From: Azorhizobium caulinodans ORS 571
GTDB taxonomy: Bacteria > Pseudomonadota > Alphaproteobacteria > Rhizobiales > Xanthobacteraceae
Assembly: GCF_000010525.1 (NCBI RefSeq)
Contig: NC_009937.1
Span: forward strand, 1,741,501-1,805,500
Direction of reading: 5' to 3'
DNA: 64,000 nucleotides
Below the pieces are notes generated by a model. The model had not been told where the DNA came from and ran no database searches. It saw only the letters and a list, made by a program, of their open reading frames with translations. Numbering within the stretch: position 1 is the stretch's first letter; each line of letters begins with the position of its first letter. The position numbers were made by a program, and so were the translations under genes. Positions 44,348 to 53,716 of this stretch are shown one piece after another.

Positions 44348-44914
44348 ATGCTGTCCCAGATCCGCCCGGCCATCACCCTTCTGGTGGCCTTCACCCTGCT
44401 GACCGGCGTCGCCTATCCCCTCGCCATCACCGGCATCGGCCAGACGCTCTTTCCCTCCGCCGCCAACGGCAGCCTCGTGACGCGCGGCGGCACGGTGGTA
44501 GGCTCGCTGCTCATCGGCCAGAAGACGACGGGGGAGGGCTATTTCCATCCCCGTCCCTCGGCGGCCGGAGATGCCGGCTATGATGCCGCCAATTCCTCCG
44601 GCTCCAACCTCGCCCCCACCTCGCAGAAGCTGAAGGCCCGCATCACGGCCGATGTGGCGGCCCTGCGCGAGGCCGGCGCCACCGGCCTGATCGCGGCCGA
44701 TGCGGTCACCACCTCCGGCAGCGGCCTTGACCCGCACATCTCGCCCGCCTTCGCCTATGAGCAGGTGGAGCGCGTTGCCAAGGCGCGGAACCTTCCGGAG
44801 ACGCAGGTGCAGACGCTGGTGGCGGGGCTGGTGGAGGGCCGCGACCTCGGCCTCTTCGGCGAGCCGCGCGTGAACGTGCTGAAGCTCAACCTCGCCCTCG
44901 ACACGCTGAAATAA
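44348..44914 (+). CDS. kdpC: K+-transporting ATPase subunit C (KdpC)
   Basis: KdpC is the single-span chaperone-like subunit. The 188-residue protein has one N-terminal helix (about 9-30), then the family motifs [19 protein letters not shown] and the C-terminal P-H-I-S-P-A-F-A. It is 15 bp after kdpB. Confidence 0.96.
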   Translation: MLSQIRPAITLLVAFTLLTGVAYPLAITGIGQTLFPSAANGSLVTRGGTVVGSLLIGQKTTGEGYFHPRPSAAGDAGYDAANSSGSNLAPTSQKLKARITADVAALREAGATGLIAADAVTTSGSGLDPHISPAFAYEQVERVAKARNLPETQVQTLVAGLVEGRDLGLFGEPRVNVLKLNLALDTLK

Positions 44915-45017
44915 GTCCGGTTCCCCCGCCCACCCCTCCCTCAAAAAGGGTGGGGACTTTCCGTCGAGCGGGGCGGTGCCGTCAGTCTGTATTTTCTGTG
45001 TCCCCAGCGAAGGGAGG

Positions 45018-45176
45018 CTCCCTCCCCCCTTGAGGGGGAGGGGTGGGGAGGGGGGTACGCGCGGTCTCCGCAAGAGCGACATCCCGGCGCGTGCGCAGGC
45101 ACCCGAAGCGCGCGGGCAATCGCAGGATGGAGAGCGTCCTACCCCCCTCCCAACCCTCCCCCACAAGGGGGGAGGG
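45018..45176. repeat. Inverted-repeat doublet, copy B (REP/BIME-like), inside the kdp locus
   Basis: The left arm (45018-45057) and right arm (45140-45176) match those of copy A at 25488-25656 almost base for base, with an 82-nt spacer of different sequence. It lies between kdpC and kdpD, in a 427-bp gap with no gene. Such structures can protect upstream mRNA or end transcription, so kdpFABC and kdpDE may be uncoupled here. Confidence 0.85.
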
Positions 45177-45341
45177 CTTTCCGCCAGGCGCGGCGGGCTC
45201 CCTCTCACGCCTGCGGGACGTGTGAAGGGGCAGGGCGGTGCCCACGACCGAGGTGGGGAGACAGGCCCGGCAGCCCGCTTTGCCGTATAAGATCCAAATC
45301 CCTCGCTGCGGTGAGGGAATCGCGTCGAGCGTGAGGAGGCC

Positions 45342-48014
45342 ATGGGGCAGGAGGACAAGCCGCGCGCATCACCCGATGCCCTGCTCGCCATGGTTGAGCG
45401 GGAGGGCAAGGGCAAGCTGCGCGTGTTTCTTGGGGCCGCGCCCGGCGTCGGCAAGACCTACGCCATGCTCCAAGCCGCCCGCGCCGCCAAGGCCGATGGC
45501 CTCGACGTGGTGGTGGGCATCGTGGAGACCCATGGCCGGCGTGAGACCGAGGCCATGCTCGAGGGCCTTCCCGTCCTGCCGCGCCGGCCGATCCATTATC
45601 GCGGCCGCCTCGTCCCTGAATTCGACATCGAAGGCGCGCTGGCCCGCCGGCCGAAGCTGCTGCTGGTGGACGAATATGCCCATTCCAACGTGCCCGGCAG
45701 CCGCCACCCCAAGCGCTGGCAGGATGTGGAAGACCTGCTGGACGCCGGCATCGACGTCTGGACCACGCTGAACATCCAGCATCTGGAAAGTCTCAACGAG
45801 GTGGTCCAGCGCATCACCGGTGTGCGCGTGCGTGAAACCGTCCCGGACACCGCCATCCAGGAGGCGGACGAGGTGGTGATGGTGGACCTGCCGCCGGACG
45901 AACTGCTGAAGCGGCTCGCCGAAGGCAGGGTCTATGTGCAGGACACCGCCGCCCGCGCCATCGAGCGTTTCTTCAAGCCCACCAATCTCACCGCTCTGCG
46001 CGAACTTGCGCTGCGGCGGGTGGCGGCGCGGGTCGACAGTGACCTCATCGAGCACATGCAGGGCGGGGCCATCGAGGGGCCGTGGGCGGCGGGTGAGCGC
46101 ATTCTCGTCTGCGTCGGCCCCGATGCCAGCGCCCAGAAGGTGGTACGCGAGGCCAAGCGCCTCGCCGATCTTGCGGATGCCCCCTGGCTGGCGGTGACGG
46201 TGGAGCGGCCGGGCCATCCGCTCGATGCCACGGCCCGCGCCAGGGCCGATGCGGCCCTCCGGCTGGCGGAAAGCCTCGGCGCCGAGACGCGGGCGCTGGT
46301 GGGCAGCGATCTCGTTGAAGAATTGCTCAAGGTCGCGCGCTTCGAGAATGTGACGCAGATCGTGGTCGCCCGCGCGCGGCCCTCGCGCCTGTCGCGCCCG
46401 TTCGTGCGCACGCTGGCGGACGCGCTGGTGCGCGAGGCGGACGGCATCGCGGTGCATGTGCTGACCTTCGAGGAAGGGGAGCGCTCCGCGCCCCGCCGCC
46501 GCCTGCCGCCTGTGGGCGGGCTGGACGGCTATGTGGCGGCGGCCATGGCCGTCTCCATCGCGACTCTTCTGGGCGAGGAACTGACCAAGCACGTCGCCTT
46601 GCCCAATGTCTCGATGATCTTCCTGCTGGCGGTGCTGATCCCGGCGCTGTTCTTCGGCGTGTGGCCGGCTGTGTTCGCCTCGCTTTTCTCCGCGCTCGCC
46701 TACAATTTCTTCTTCATCGATCCCGTCTACACCTTCACCATCGCGCGGCCACACGAGGTGCTGGCGCTCGTCATCTTTCTCGTCATCGCCGTCATCATCT
46801 CCGCCGTCGCCGGGCGTGCGCGCGAGCAGGCAAAGGCCAGCGCCCAACGCGTGAAGGCGGGCCGGCGGCTCTATGACTTCACGCGCAAGCTCTCCTCCCT
46901 CGCGGACGCGCCGGAGGTGGCGGCTGGCGCGGCCTCGGAGATTCACGCCATCCTCTCGCGGGCGGCCGTCATCCTGTCCTCCACGCGTGGTGAACTCCAC
47001 ATTGCCGCCGCCTGGCCGCCGGAAGACCGGCTCGACACCGCCTCGTTGAGCGCCGCCCGCTGGGCCTATGAGCATGGCGAGCCGGCGGGGGCGCGCACCG
47101 CGACGCTGCCGAGCGTGCCGTGGCTGTTCATCCCGCTGAAGGCGCGGCAGGGCATCATCGGCGTCATCGGTATCGAGGCGCTCTCGGGCGAGCCGCTCGA
47201 TGCGGAAGGGCGCGTGCTGCTCGATGCGCTGGCGGACCAGACCGCCTCGGCGCTGGAACGCGCCGCGCTGGCGGGCGAGATGGCGGATGTGCGCAGCGCT
47301 GCGGAGGCGGAGCGGGTCCGCAACATCCTGCTCGCCTCCATCAGCCACGATTTCCGCACGCCCTTGTCCTCCATTCTCGGCGCGTCATCGAGCCTCATCG
47401 AATATGGCGCCCGCATCGATCCCGAGCAGCGGCGCGACCTGCTCTCGCAGATCCGCGAGGAGGCGGACCATCTCGACAGCATGGTCCGCAACCTCCTCTC
47501 CATGACGCGGCTTGAGGCGGGCGCTCTCGATCTGCGCCGCGACTGGGTGGACGTGGGCGAGGTGGTGAACCAGTCGGTCGCTGCGGCCCGCCGGCGCGGG
47601 GCCATCCAGCACCTGACGGTGCGTCTGGGGGAGAACCTGCCGCTGGTGCGGGCGGATCAGATCCTGCTCAATCAGGTGCTGGCCAACATCGTGGGCAATG
47701 CGGTGCGCTATGCCGGCGCTTCCGCGAGCATCGAGGTTTCGGCCGAGCGCGTGGGCGACGAGGTGGAGATCGCCGTCACGGACAGCGGCCCCGGCATTCC
47801 CTCCGGCCTCCTTGGCCATGTCTTCGAGAAATTCGTGCGTGCCGCCTCCGACCGGGCCGATGGCGGGGAAGGGGCTGGGCTCGGACTTGCCATCGCCAAG
47901 GGCATCGTGGAGGCCCATGGCGGAACCATCACGGCGGAAAGCCCGCCGCCGGGGCGCGCCTCCGGCCTCCGGCTCGCCTTCCGCCTGCCCGTCGAACCGG
48001 ACACCGGCCCATGA
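45342..48014 (+). CDS. kdpD: Osmosensitive K+ channel sensor histidine kinase KdpD
   Basis: KdpD senses K+ limitation and phosphorylates KdpE. The 890-residue protein has the KdpD N-domain with Walker A G-A-A-P-G-V-G-K-T-Y (about 30-39) and L-L-V-D-E-Y-A-H-S-N, a Usp-like domain (about 250-370), four membrane helices (about 395-490), a GAF-like domain, the HisKA box A-S-I-S-H-D-F-R-T-P-L (phosphorylated His near 669) and an ATPase domain ending with G-L-G-L-A-I-A-K-G. It overlaps kdpE by 4 bp. Confidence 0.96.
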   Translation: MGQEDKPRASPDALLAMVEREGKGKLRVFLGAAPGVGKTYAMLQAARAAKADGLDVVVGIVETHGRRETEAMLEGLPVLPRRPIHYRGRLVPEFDIEGALARRPKLLLVDEYAHSNVPGSRHPKRWQDVEDLLDAGIDVWTTLNIQHLESLNEVVQRITGVRVRETVPDTAIQEADEVVMVDLPPDELLKRLAEGRVYVQDTAARAIERFFKPTNLTALRELALRRVAARVDSDLIEHMQGGAIEGPWAAGERILVCVGPDASAQKVVREAKRLADLADAPWLAVTVERPGHPLDATARARADAALRLAESLGAETRALVGSDLVEELLKVARFENVTQIVVARARPSRLSRPFVRTLADALVREADGIAVHVLTFEEGERSAPRRRLPPVGGLDGYVAAAMAVSIATLLGEELTKHVALPNVSMIFLLAVLIPALFFGVWPAVFASLFSALAYNFFFIDPVYTFTIARPHEVLALVIFLVIAVIISAVAGRAREQAKASAQRVKAGRRLYDFTRKLSSLADAPEVAAGAASEIHAILSRAAVILSSTRGELHIAAAWPPEDRLDTASLSAARWAYEHGEPAGARTATLPSVPWLFIPLKARQGIIGVIGIEALSGEPLDAEGRVLLDALADQTASALERAALAGEMADVRSAAEAERVRNILLASISHDFRTPLSSILGASSSLIEYGARIDPEQRRDLLSQIREEADHLDSMVRNLLSMTRLEAGALDLRRDWVDVGEVVNQSVAAARRRGAIQHLTVRLGENLPLVRADQILLNQVLANIVGNAVRYAGASASIEVSAERVGDEVEIAVTDSGPGIPSGLLGHVFEKFVRAASDRADGGEGAGLGLAIAKGIVEAHGGTITAESPPPGRASGLRLAFRLPVEPDTGP

Positions 48015-48697
48015 CCGATATTCGTATTCTGGTGGTGGATGACGAACCCGCCATCCATCGCTTCCTCAGCCCCGCCCTCACCGCCGCCGGCTATGGCGTG
48101 GCGCGGGCGGACGATGCGGCGGGCGCGCTGCGCGCCATCGCCACCCATCCGCCGGATGCGGTGCTGCTCGATCTCGGCCTGCCGGACATGGACGGCAAGG
48201 AGGTGATCGGCCGCGTGCGCCAGTTCTCGCAGGTGCCCATCATCGTTCTTTCGGCCCGCGACCGGGAGGCGGAGAAGATCGAGGCTTTGGACCTCGGGGC
48301 GGACGATTTCGTCAACAAGCCCTTCGGCGTCGGCGAACTCATGGCGCGCATCCGCGCCGCCTTGCGCCAGCGCGGCGGCGATACCCACGCGGCGGATGTG
48401 GTGCTGAAGGTGGGGCCACTGGAGATCGACCGGCCGCGCCATCGCGTCACTCGCGACGGGCAGGAAATCAAGCTGACGCCCAAGGAGTTCGAGCTTCTGG
48501 TCTATCTCGCCCGCCATCCCGGCCGGGTGCTGACCCACCGGCAGATTCTCGGGGCCGTGTGGGGGCCGGCCCATCTCGACGACACGCAATATCTGCGCGT
48601 CTATGTGGGCCAGTTGCGCCAGCGCCTGGAGGTGGAGCCGGCAACGCCCACGCTCATCCTCACCGAGCCGGGCATCGGCTATCGCATGGCGGAGTAG
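48011..48697 (+). CDS. kdpE: Response regulator KdpE
   Basis: The 228-residue OmpR-type regulator has a receiver domain with acidic D-D-E-P near residue 11, the phosphorylated Asp in V-L-L-D-L-G-L-P-D-M-D-G near 54, the Lys in V-N-K-P-F-G, and a C-terminal winged helix (L-T-P-K-E-F-E-L-L-V-Y-L). It should activate kdpFABC. ATGA overlap with kdpD. Confidence 0.96.
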   Translation: MTDIRILVVDDEPAIHRFLSPALTAAGYGVARADDAAGALRAIATHPPDAVLLDLGLPDMDGKEVIGRVRQFSQVPIIVLSARDREAEKIEALDLGADDFVNKPFGVGELMARIRAALRQRGGDTHAADVVLKVGPLEIDRPRHRVTRDGQEIKLTPKEFELLVYLARHPGRVLTHRQILGAVWGPAHLDDTQYLRVYVGQLRQRLEVEPATPTLILTEPGIGYRMAE

Positions 48698-48741
48698 GGG
48701 GGCTGCCTTATTCTCCGCGGCATTTCGTGTAGCATCGCCCG

Positions 48742-48939
48742 ATGCTCTGCGCTGAATGTCCCCGCTGCCGCCGCCGTTCCATCATCGGCAAGCCGCCTGC
48801 TGCCATCACCGATTCTCCCGCGCCCGAGCCGCCGGAGGGCGCGCGTCTGCGTTGCGACGTGTGCGGTTCCAAGAATGTGCGGGTGGTGCGTTTCGCCTCC
48901 CCCATCGAGGCGCTGCGCTTCGCCAACAACCGGATCTGA
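48742..48939 (+). CDS. Zinc-ribbon-like microprotein
   Basis: The 65-residue ORF carries C-A-E-C-P-R-C near the start and C-D-V-C-G-S-K-N-V-R-V-V-R-F in the second half, enough cysteines for one zinc ribbon. The remaining sequence is Pro-rich. The start is ATG 48742, 44 bp after kdpE. It is a plausible regulator-type or RNA/DNA-binding microprotein but matches no family I can name. Confidence 0.55.
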   Translation: MLCAECPRCRRRSIIGKPPAAITDSPAPEPPEGARLRCDVCGSKNVRVVRFASPIEALRFANNRI

Positions 48940-49017
48940 GCCGCCGAGCGGCAGCTTGGCAACCGGATGGGCATCTGCCGCGTTGAAGGGGATCAACCCC
49001 GAGCGACGAGAGCGCCC

Positions 49018-50100
49018 ATGCCGGCCCCTGCCAAAGAGACTGCTGAGACCCCCGCTGCCATCGGTGTGCACGGGGCCGCCGACCTGCCGGGCATTACTGT
49101 CACCAGCTATAATCTGGAAGTGAAGGACAAGGACGGCTTTCTCGGAGACCGCGCCTCGGGCACCGCCTTCCGCTCCTTCGTGCGCGACTGGCGGCGCACC
49201 CTGCGCGAAATGGGCAAGGATCCGTTCGACGAGGACCTCGACGCCCGCATCAGCAAGAAGAAACTCGACAAGTTCCTCGCCGAGGGTGACGCCGACGCTG
49301 CGGCCGTGGTCCAGGGCGCCATCGAGGATTTCGCCCGCAACCTCGCCCATGTGGCGGGGCGCTTCCTCTCCCAGAAAAGCTGGCGGGAGGTCTCGCACAT
49401 CGTCGTCGGCGGCGGGCTCATCGAGGCGCGGGTGGGGGAACTCGCCGTCGCGCGCACGGCCGCCCTGCTGCGGGCTGACGATATCAAGGTGACGCTGGAG
49501 ACGCTGCGCCATCATCCCGACGAGGGCGGCCTCATCGGTTGCCTGCATCTGGCCCCGTCCTGGATCTTCTCCGGCTATGACGGCATCGTCGCCGTGGACA
49601 TCGGCGGGTCGAACATCCGCGCCGGCATCGTCCGGCACAATGTGAAGAAGGACCCGCTGCTGAAGAACGCGGACGTCTGCCGCTTCGACCTCTGGCGCCA
49701 TGCGGACGAAACCCGGCTGGGGCGAGAGGCTGCCGTGGACCGGCTGGTGGAGATGATCCAGGGGCTGGTGAAGAAGGCGGAGTCGGAGAAGCTGTCCGTG
49801 GCGCCCTTCATCGGCATTGCCTGCCCCGGCATCATCGAGGCGGACGGCAGCATCCGCCGCGGCGCCCAGAACCTGCCGGGCAAATGGGACAGCGAGCATT
49901 TCCTGCTGCCCGAACGCATCCGCTCGGCCATTCCGACCATCGACGGGCACGATACGCTTGTGGTGATGCACAACGATGCCGTCGTGCAGGGGCTGAGCCA
50001 GCGGCCCTGGATGACGGAGGTGCCCAACTGGGCCGTCCTCACCATCGGCACCGGTCTCGGCAATGCCAGCTACGCCAACCGGCCCGAGACGAAGGACTGA
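49018..50100 (+). CDS. ROK family protein with circularly permuted motif order
   Basis: The 360-residue protein carries ROK sugar-kinase/repressor motifs in an unusual order. First come parts that normally end a ROK protein: A-S-G-T-A-F (46-51), I-V-V-G-G-G-L-I-E-A (128-137) and D-E-G-G-L-I-G (168-174). Then come parts that normally start it: V-D-I-G-G-S-N-I-R-A-G-I-V (193-205), G-I-A-C-P-G (266-271), the catalytic H-N-D (318-320) and L-T-I-G-T-G-L-G-N-A (341-350) just before the end. The zinc motif C-x-C-G-x-x-G-C, which should lie at the break, is absent. ATP- and sugar-binding residues look intact, so a kinase role is possible. Confidence 0.82.
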   Translation: MPAPAKETAETPAAIGVHGAADLPGITVTSYNLEVKDKDGFLGDRASGTAFRSFVRDWRRTLREMGKDPFDEDLDARISKKKLDKFLAEGDADAAAVVQGAIEDFARNLAHVAGRFLSQKSWREVSHIVVGGGLIEARVGELAVARTAALLRADDIKVTLETLRHHPDEGGLIGCLHLAPSWIFSGYDGIVAVDIGGSNIRAGIVRHNVKKDPLLKNADVCRFDLWRHADETRLGREAAVDRLVEMIQGLVKKAESEKLSVAPFIGIACPGIIEADGSIRRGAQNLPGKWDSEHFLLPERIRSAIPTIDGHDTLVVMHNDAVVQGLSQRPWMTEVPNWAVLTIGTGLGNASYANRPETKD

Positions 50101-50298
50101 CCGCAAAACCGGACCCCGGTGCCGTGGGGCTTCGTCGCATGGGGCCTGACAGCCGGCTGTGATTCTTGCTAGAGCACGTTCCGATCCGCCTGCGCCGCAC
50201 GCGGGTCGGTCAAACGTTCTCTGCGTAGGCTCTGAAGCCTCGCCGGGGTGTCATGTCTGCCGGCGGGGCCGGCGGGACCGAGCGCGAAGAAAGAGACC

Positions 50299-51321
50299 AT
50301 GGTCAACATCAATCCGAACGGCCTGCTGCCGAAGCGCATCGCGGTGACGGGGGGCGCGGGCTTTGTCGGATCGCATCTGTGCGAGGCTCTGCTGGGCCGC
50401 GGGCACGAGGTGCTGTGCATCGACAATTTCTACACCGGCGCCCGGGTGAACGTGCAGCATCTGCTCGGCAATCCGCGCTTCGAGCTGATGCGCCACGACA
50501 TCACCTTCCCGCTCTATATCGAGGTGGACGAGATCTACAATCTCGCTTGTCCCGCCTCGCCGGTGCATTACCAGTTCGATCCGGTGCAGACGGTGAAGAC
50601 CAGCGTCATCGGTGCCATCAATGCGCTGGGCCTTGCCAAGCGCCTGCGGGTGCCGGTGCTTCAGGCCTCCACCTCCGAGGTCTATGGCGATCCGGAAGTG
50701 CATCCCCAGCCGGAGGGCTACTGGGGTAACGTGAACCCGATCGGCCCGCGCTCCTGCTATGACGAGGGCAAGCGCTGCGCGGAGACGCTGTTCTTCGACT
50801 ATCACCGGCAGCACCAGATCGCGATCAAAGTGGTACGTATTTTCAATACGTATGGGCCGCGGATGCACCCGAACGACGGGCGTGTGGTCTCGAACTTCAT
50901 CGTCCAGGCGTTGCGTGGGGAGGATATTACCGTCTTCGGCGACGGCTCCCAGACTCGCTCCTTCTGCTACGTCGACGATCTGGTGCGCGGCCTCATCGCC
51001 ATGATGGAGAGCCCGAAGGACGTGATCGGTCCCATCAACATCGGCAATCCGGCGGAATTCACCATCCGTCAGCTCGCCGAGCAGGTGATCGCGCTCACCG
51101 GCTCGCGCTCGCGCATCATCGAGAAGCCGCTGCCGCAGGACGATCCCAAGCAGCGACAGCCCGACATTTCGCGGGCGCGGGACACGCTCGGCTGGGGGCC
51201 GACGGTGCAACTGGAACAGGGGCTCAAGGCGACCATCGCCTATTTCGACCGCCTGCTGTCGCACCGACCCACCGACGCCACGGGGCCGCTGCTTGATCCC
51301 GCGCCGGCCGGGCAGGCCTGA
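50299..51321 (+). CDS. UDP-glucuronic acid decarboxylase (UDP-xylose synthase)
   Basis: This SDR enzyme converts UDP-glucuronate to UDP-xylose with NAD+. The 340-residue protein has the nucleotide motif [10 protein letters not shown] at 18-27, the T-S-E-V-Y-G-D-P catalytic Thr/Ser-Glu stretch and Y-D-E-G-K-R (Tyr-x-x-x-Lys). The segment N-T-Y-G-P-R-M is typical. ATG 50299 is used; upstream residues have no similarity. UDP-xylose would feed surface glycans, consistent with other glycan genes in the window. Confidence 0.93.
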   Translation: MVNINPNGLLPKRIAVTGGAGFVGSHLCEALLGRGHEVLCIDNFYTGARVNVQHLLGNPRFELMRHDITFPLYIEVDEIYNLACPASPVHYQFDPVQTVKTSVIGAINALGLAKRLRVPVLQASTSEVYGDPEVHPQPEGYWGNVNPIGPRSCYDEGKRCAETLFFDYHRQHQIAIKVVRIFNTYGPRMHPNDGRVVSNFIVQALRGEDITVFGDGSQTRSFCYVDDLVRGLIAMMESPKDVIGPINIGNPAEFTIRQLAEQVIALTGSRSRIIEKPLPQDDPKQRQPDISRARDTLGWGPTVQLEQGLKATIAYFDRLLSHRPTDATGPLLDPAPAGQA

Positions 51322-51355
51322 CGGGGGCGTCCGCAACCCATTGAAGACCGAAAAT

Positions 51356-51393
51356 AAAAACGGCTGGCACCCCCCGGGAGCCAGCCGTTTTTT
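51356..51393. terminator. Strong bidirectional terminator
   Basis: AAAAACGGCTGGC (51356-51368) pairs with GCCAGCCGTTTTT (51380-51392) over an 11-nt loop. The A and T runs serve both the decarboxylase gene (plus) and the convergent small gene at 51415-51693 (minus). Confidence 0.9.
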
Positions 51394-51414
51394 ACGCCGT
51401 TTACTGAGTGGTCT

Positions 51415-51693
51415 TCAGGCCGCAACCGCGTTCGAGAAGGCCACCGGGGCCGACAGGATGGGTGCGGGTATCGCCATCCCGTGGCTCACCAAGGGAAAAT
51501 CCGCGAGCAGGTCGCCATCTTCATCGAGTGCGTAGATGGCAAGGCCGGCCGCATAATGCTGGTCGTTGTCCGCGATCTCGAGCGCGAGGTCGAGATCGAA
51601 GCAGATGGTGTCCGGCTCGGCCATGAGGGTGCCGGATGACGTCCTCAGGTAAGCTTTGACAAGATAGGCATACGCCTCTTGGCCGAGTTGCAT
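51415..51693 (-). CDS. Small hypothetical protein
   Basis: The 92-residue acidic protein has a D-T-I-C-F-D-L-D-L-A-L-E-I-A-D-N-D segment and then a beta-type L-A-I-Y-A-L-D-E-D-G-D-L-L-A-D-F-P. There is no signal peptide or membrane helix. It ends at a strong shared terminator, which supports expression. I do not recognise the family. Confidence 0.62.
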   Translation of the reverse strand: MQLGQEAYAYLVKAYLRTSSGTLMAEPDTICFDLDLALEIADNDQHYAAGLAIYALDEDGDLLADFPLVSHGMAIPAPILSAPVAFSNAVAA

Positions 51694-51835
51694 GGTAGCG
51701 TTCCCCGACTGGCTCTTCCCGTTCCCCCGAACGGTCTAGATGAACCAGTTGTCAGGAATCATAGCTGGCAAGGTCCGATCCGGCTACTGGGAAACAGTGT
51801 CAAAACGGATCAGTGCAGACGTTGGAAGGGAAAGG

Positions 51836-53632
51836 ATGGGTACTGTTTTCCTCTCCGATCTGGTGCTGCTGGTAGGGTCGGCTCTGGTACTCCTCGGTAC
51901 CGTTTCAAGCCTCCTGGCAGCCCGCTTCGGCGCGCCCATCCTTCTCGTCTTCCTGTTGCTCGGAATTCTGGCCGGCGAGGCCGGGCCGGGACAGATACAC
52001 TTCTCCGACTACTGGGCCACCTACATGGTGGGCTCGGCGGCCCTGGCCGTGATCCTGTTCGACGGCGGCCTCCGGATGCGCGCGTCCACCATGCGGGGCG
52101 CCGTGGTGCCGGCGGTCATCCTCTCCACGGTCGGCGTGATGCTGACCGCCGGGCTGGTGGCGCTCGCCGCTTTGCCTCTGCTGGGTCTGCCACCGCTGGA
52201 GAGCCTGCTGGTGGGCGCCATCGTCGCCTCGACGGACGCCGCCGCCGTCCTGTTCCTCGTCCGCGCGCAAGGGTTGCGCCTCGGTCGCCGGGTGGGGGCG
52301 GTGATCGAGATCGAATCGGCCACCAATGATCCGGCGGCGGTCTTCCTCACCGTCACGCTGGTGGAGCTTCTGGCATCCGGCGCCGGCAATCCCGGCTGGG
52401 CGCTTACCGTCGGTCTCGTCCAGCAGATGGTGCTCGGCGCGGCGCTAGGCGTGGCGGGCGGTTTCGGTCTCGCATTCGTGCTGAACCGGCTGGACCTGCC
52501 GGGCGGGCTTCATCCCGCGCTCGTGGTGGCGGCTGCGGTGCTGATCTATGCGGCCACCGCCATGCTGCACGGGTCCGGCTTCCTCGCCGTCTATCTGGCG
52601 GGTCTCGTGCTGGGCAACCGACCCGTGCGGGCCATCGCCTCCATCACCAGTTTCCATGACACGGTGACCTGGCTCTGCCAGATCGTGATGTTCGTGATGC
52701 TGGGGCTGCTGCTCTCACCCTCACGCATGGTGCAATATCTGCCCCCGGCGCTGCTGATTGCCGCCTTCCTCGTGCTGGTGGGCCGGCCGGTGGCGGTCTT
52801 CCTCTGTCTGTGGCCCTTCCGCTTCAACTGGCGGGAGAAGGCCTTCATCTCCTGGGCGGGTCTGCGCGGGGCGGTGTCCATCTTCCTCGCCACCATTCCC
52901 ATGCTGGCGCAGCTTCCCAATGCGGAGGCCTATTTCAACGTGGCCTTCGTGGTGGTCCTGGTCTCGCTGATCCTGCACGGCTGGAGCCTCGTCTTTGCCG
53001 CCCGCCGGCTCGACGTGGCGCTGGCCGAGCCGGCGCGCGAGGCTAAGCGGTTCGAGATCGACCTGCCGGGCCAGAGCGAGCACGAACTGGTCGCCTATCC
53101 GGTGACCGGCGATACGCTGGCCATCTCCTCCGGCCTGCTGCCGCTCTGGGCCCGGCTCGTCTTCGTGGTCCGGCGCGGGCAGGTGCTCTCGCCGCAGGAG
53201 GCGGGTGTGCTGAAGAGCGGCGACTATGCCTATATTCTCGCCCCGCCCCGCAGGGTGCACAGGCTCGACCCCTTGTTCATGCCGGAGGAGCGGGTGCCGA
53301 GCGAGACCGTGGCTGGCTTTCCCTTCTCCGGCGAGGTGATGGTGGGGGACGTGGCCGATCTCTACGGCCTCTCCGTTCCGCAGGACGAGCGCGCCGTGAG
53401 CATCGCCGACACTTTCGCCGACCGCTCCGACGAGCGTCCCTTGCCGGGCATGCGTTTTCCGCTGGGCAATGCGGCCATGGAGGCGCTGGAGGTGGAGGAA
53501 GGCCGCGTCACGCAGGCCGCCCTGCGCTTCGAGACGCTCGGCGAGGAGGGCGACAGCCTGCTGACGCGCGTGCGCCGCCAGATCCGCCGCCGCGCCGCGA
53601 CGGCCGAAGAAGGCGCAAGCCCGGGACCGTGA
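51836..53632 (+). CDS. K+/H+ antiporter, CPA1/NhaP2 type
   Basis: The 598-residue protein has about 12 membrane helices in the first ~400 residues, with the transport-site motif E-S-A-T-N-D-P-A-A-V near 159-168 and I-V-A-S-T-D-A-A-A-V. The C-terminal ~190 residues include a TrkA-C-like regulatory domain (about 415-475) and a further soluble part. NhaP2/CvrA types export K+ in exchange for H+. Start ATG 51836 has GGAAGG upstream. It lies close to the kdp system, though transcribed separately, and could relieve K+ excess. Confidence 0.9.
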   Translation: MGTVFLSDLVLLVGSALVLLGTVSSLLAARFGAPILLVFLLLGILAGEAGPGQIHFSDYWATYMVGSAALAVILFDGGLRMRASTMRGAVVPAVILSTVGVMLTAGLVALAALPLLGLPPLESLLVGAIVASTDAAAVLFLVRAQGLRLGRRVGAVIEIESATNDPAAVFLTVTLVELLASGAGNPGWALTVGLVQQMVLGAALGVAGGFGLAFVLNRLDLPGGLHPALVVAAAVLIYAATAMLHGSGFLAVYLAGLVLGNRPVRAIASITSFHDTVTWLCQIVMFVMLGLLLSPSRMVQYLPPALLIAAFLVLVGRPVAVFLCLWPFRFNWREKAFISWAGLRGAVSIFLATIPMLAQLPNAEAYFNVAFVVVLVSLILHGWSLVFAARRLDVALAEPAREAKRFEIDLPGQSEHELVAYPVTGDTLAISSGLLPLWARLVFVVRRGQVLSPQEAGVLKSGDYAYILAPPRRVHRLDPLFMPEERVPSETVAGFPFSGEVMVGDVADLYGLSVPQDERAVSIADTFADRSDERPLPGMRFPLGNAAMEALEVEEGRVTQAALRFETLGEEGDSLLTRVRRQIRRRAATAEEGASPGP

Positions 53633-53716
53633 GCGGGGCTGCCGCCATGTTGACGTTTTCGGCGGGCCGTATGGCGCGCGTGCGCCGGTGTCACGCCGGC
53701 TTGAAAGGGAAGTGAG

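Noticed and set aside
44915-45341. Possible small gene between kdpC and kdpD
   Set aside because: Frames here cross the inverted-repeat doublet and have no start site or similarity; the region is better explained as repeat DNA.
42050-45454. 1134-codon open frame on the minus strand
   Set aside because: It mirrors kdpB, kdpC and the intergenic repeats, all with strong family matches on the other strand. Its translation is low-complexity.
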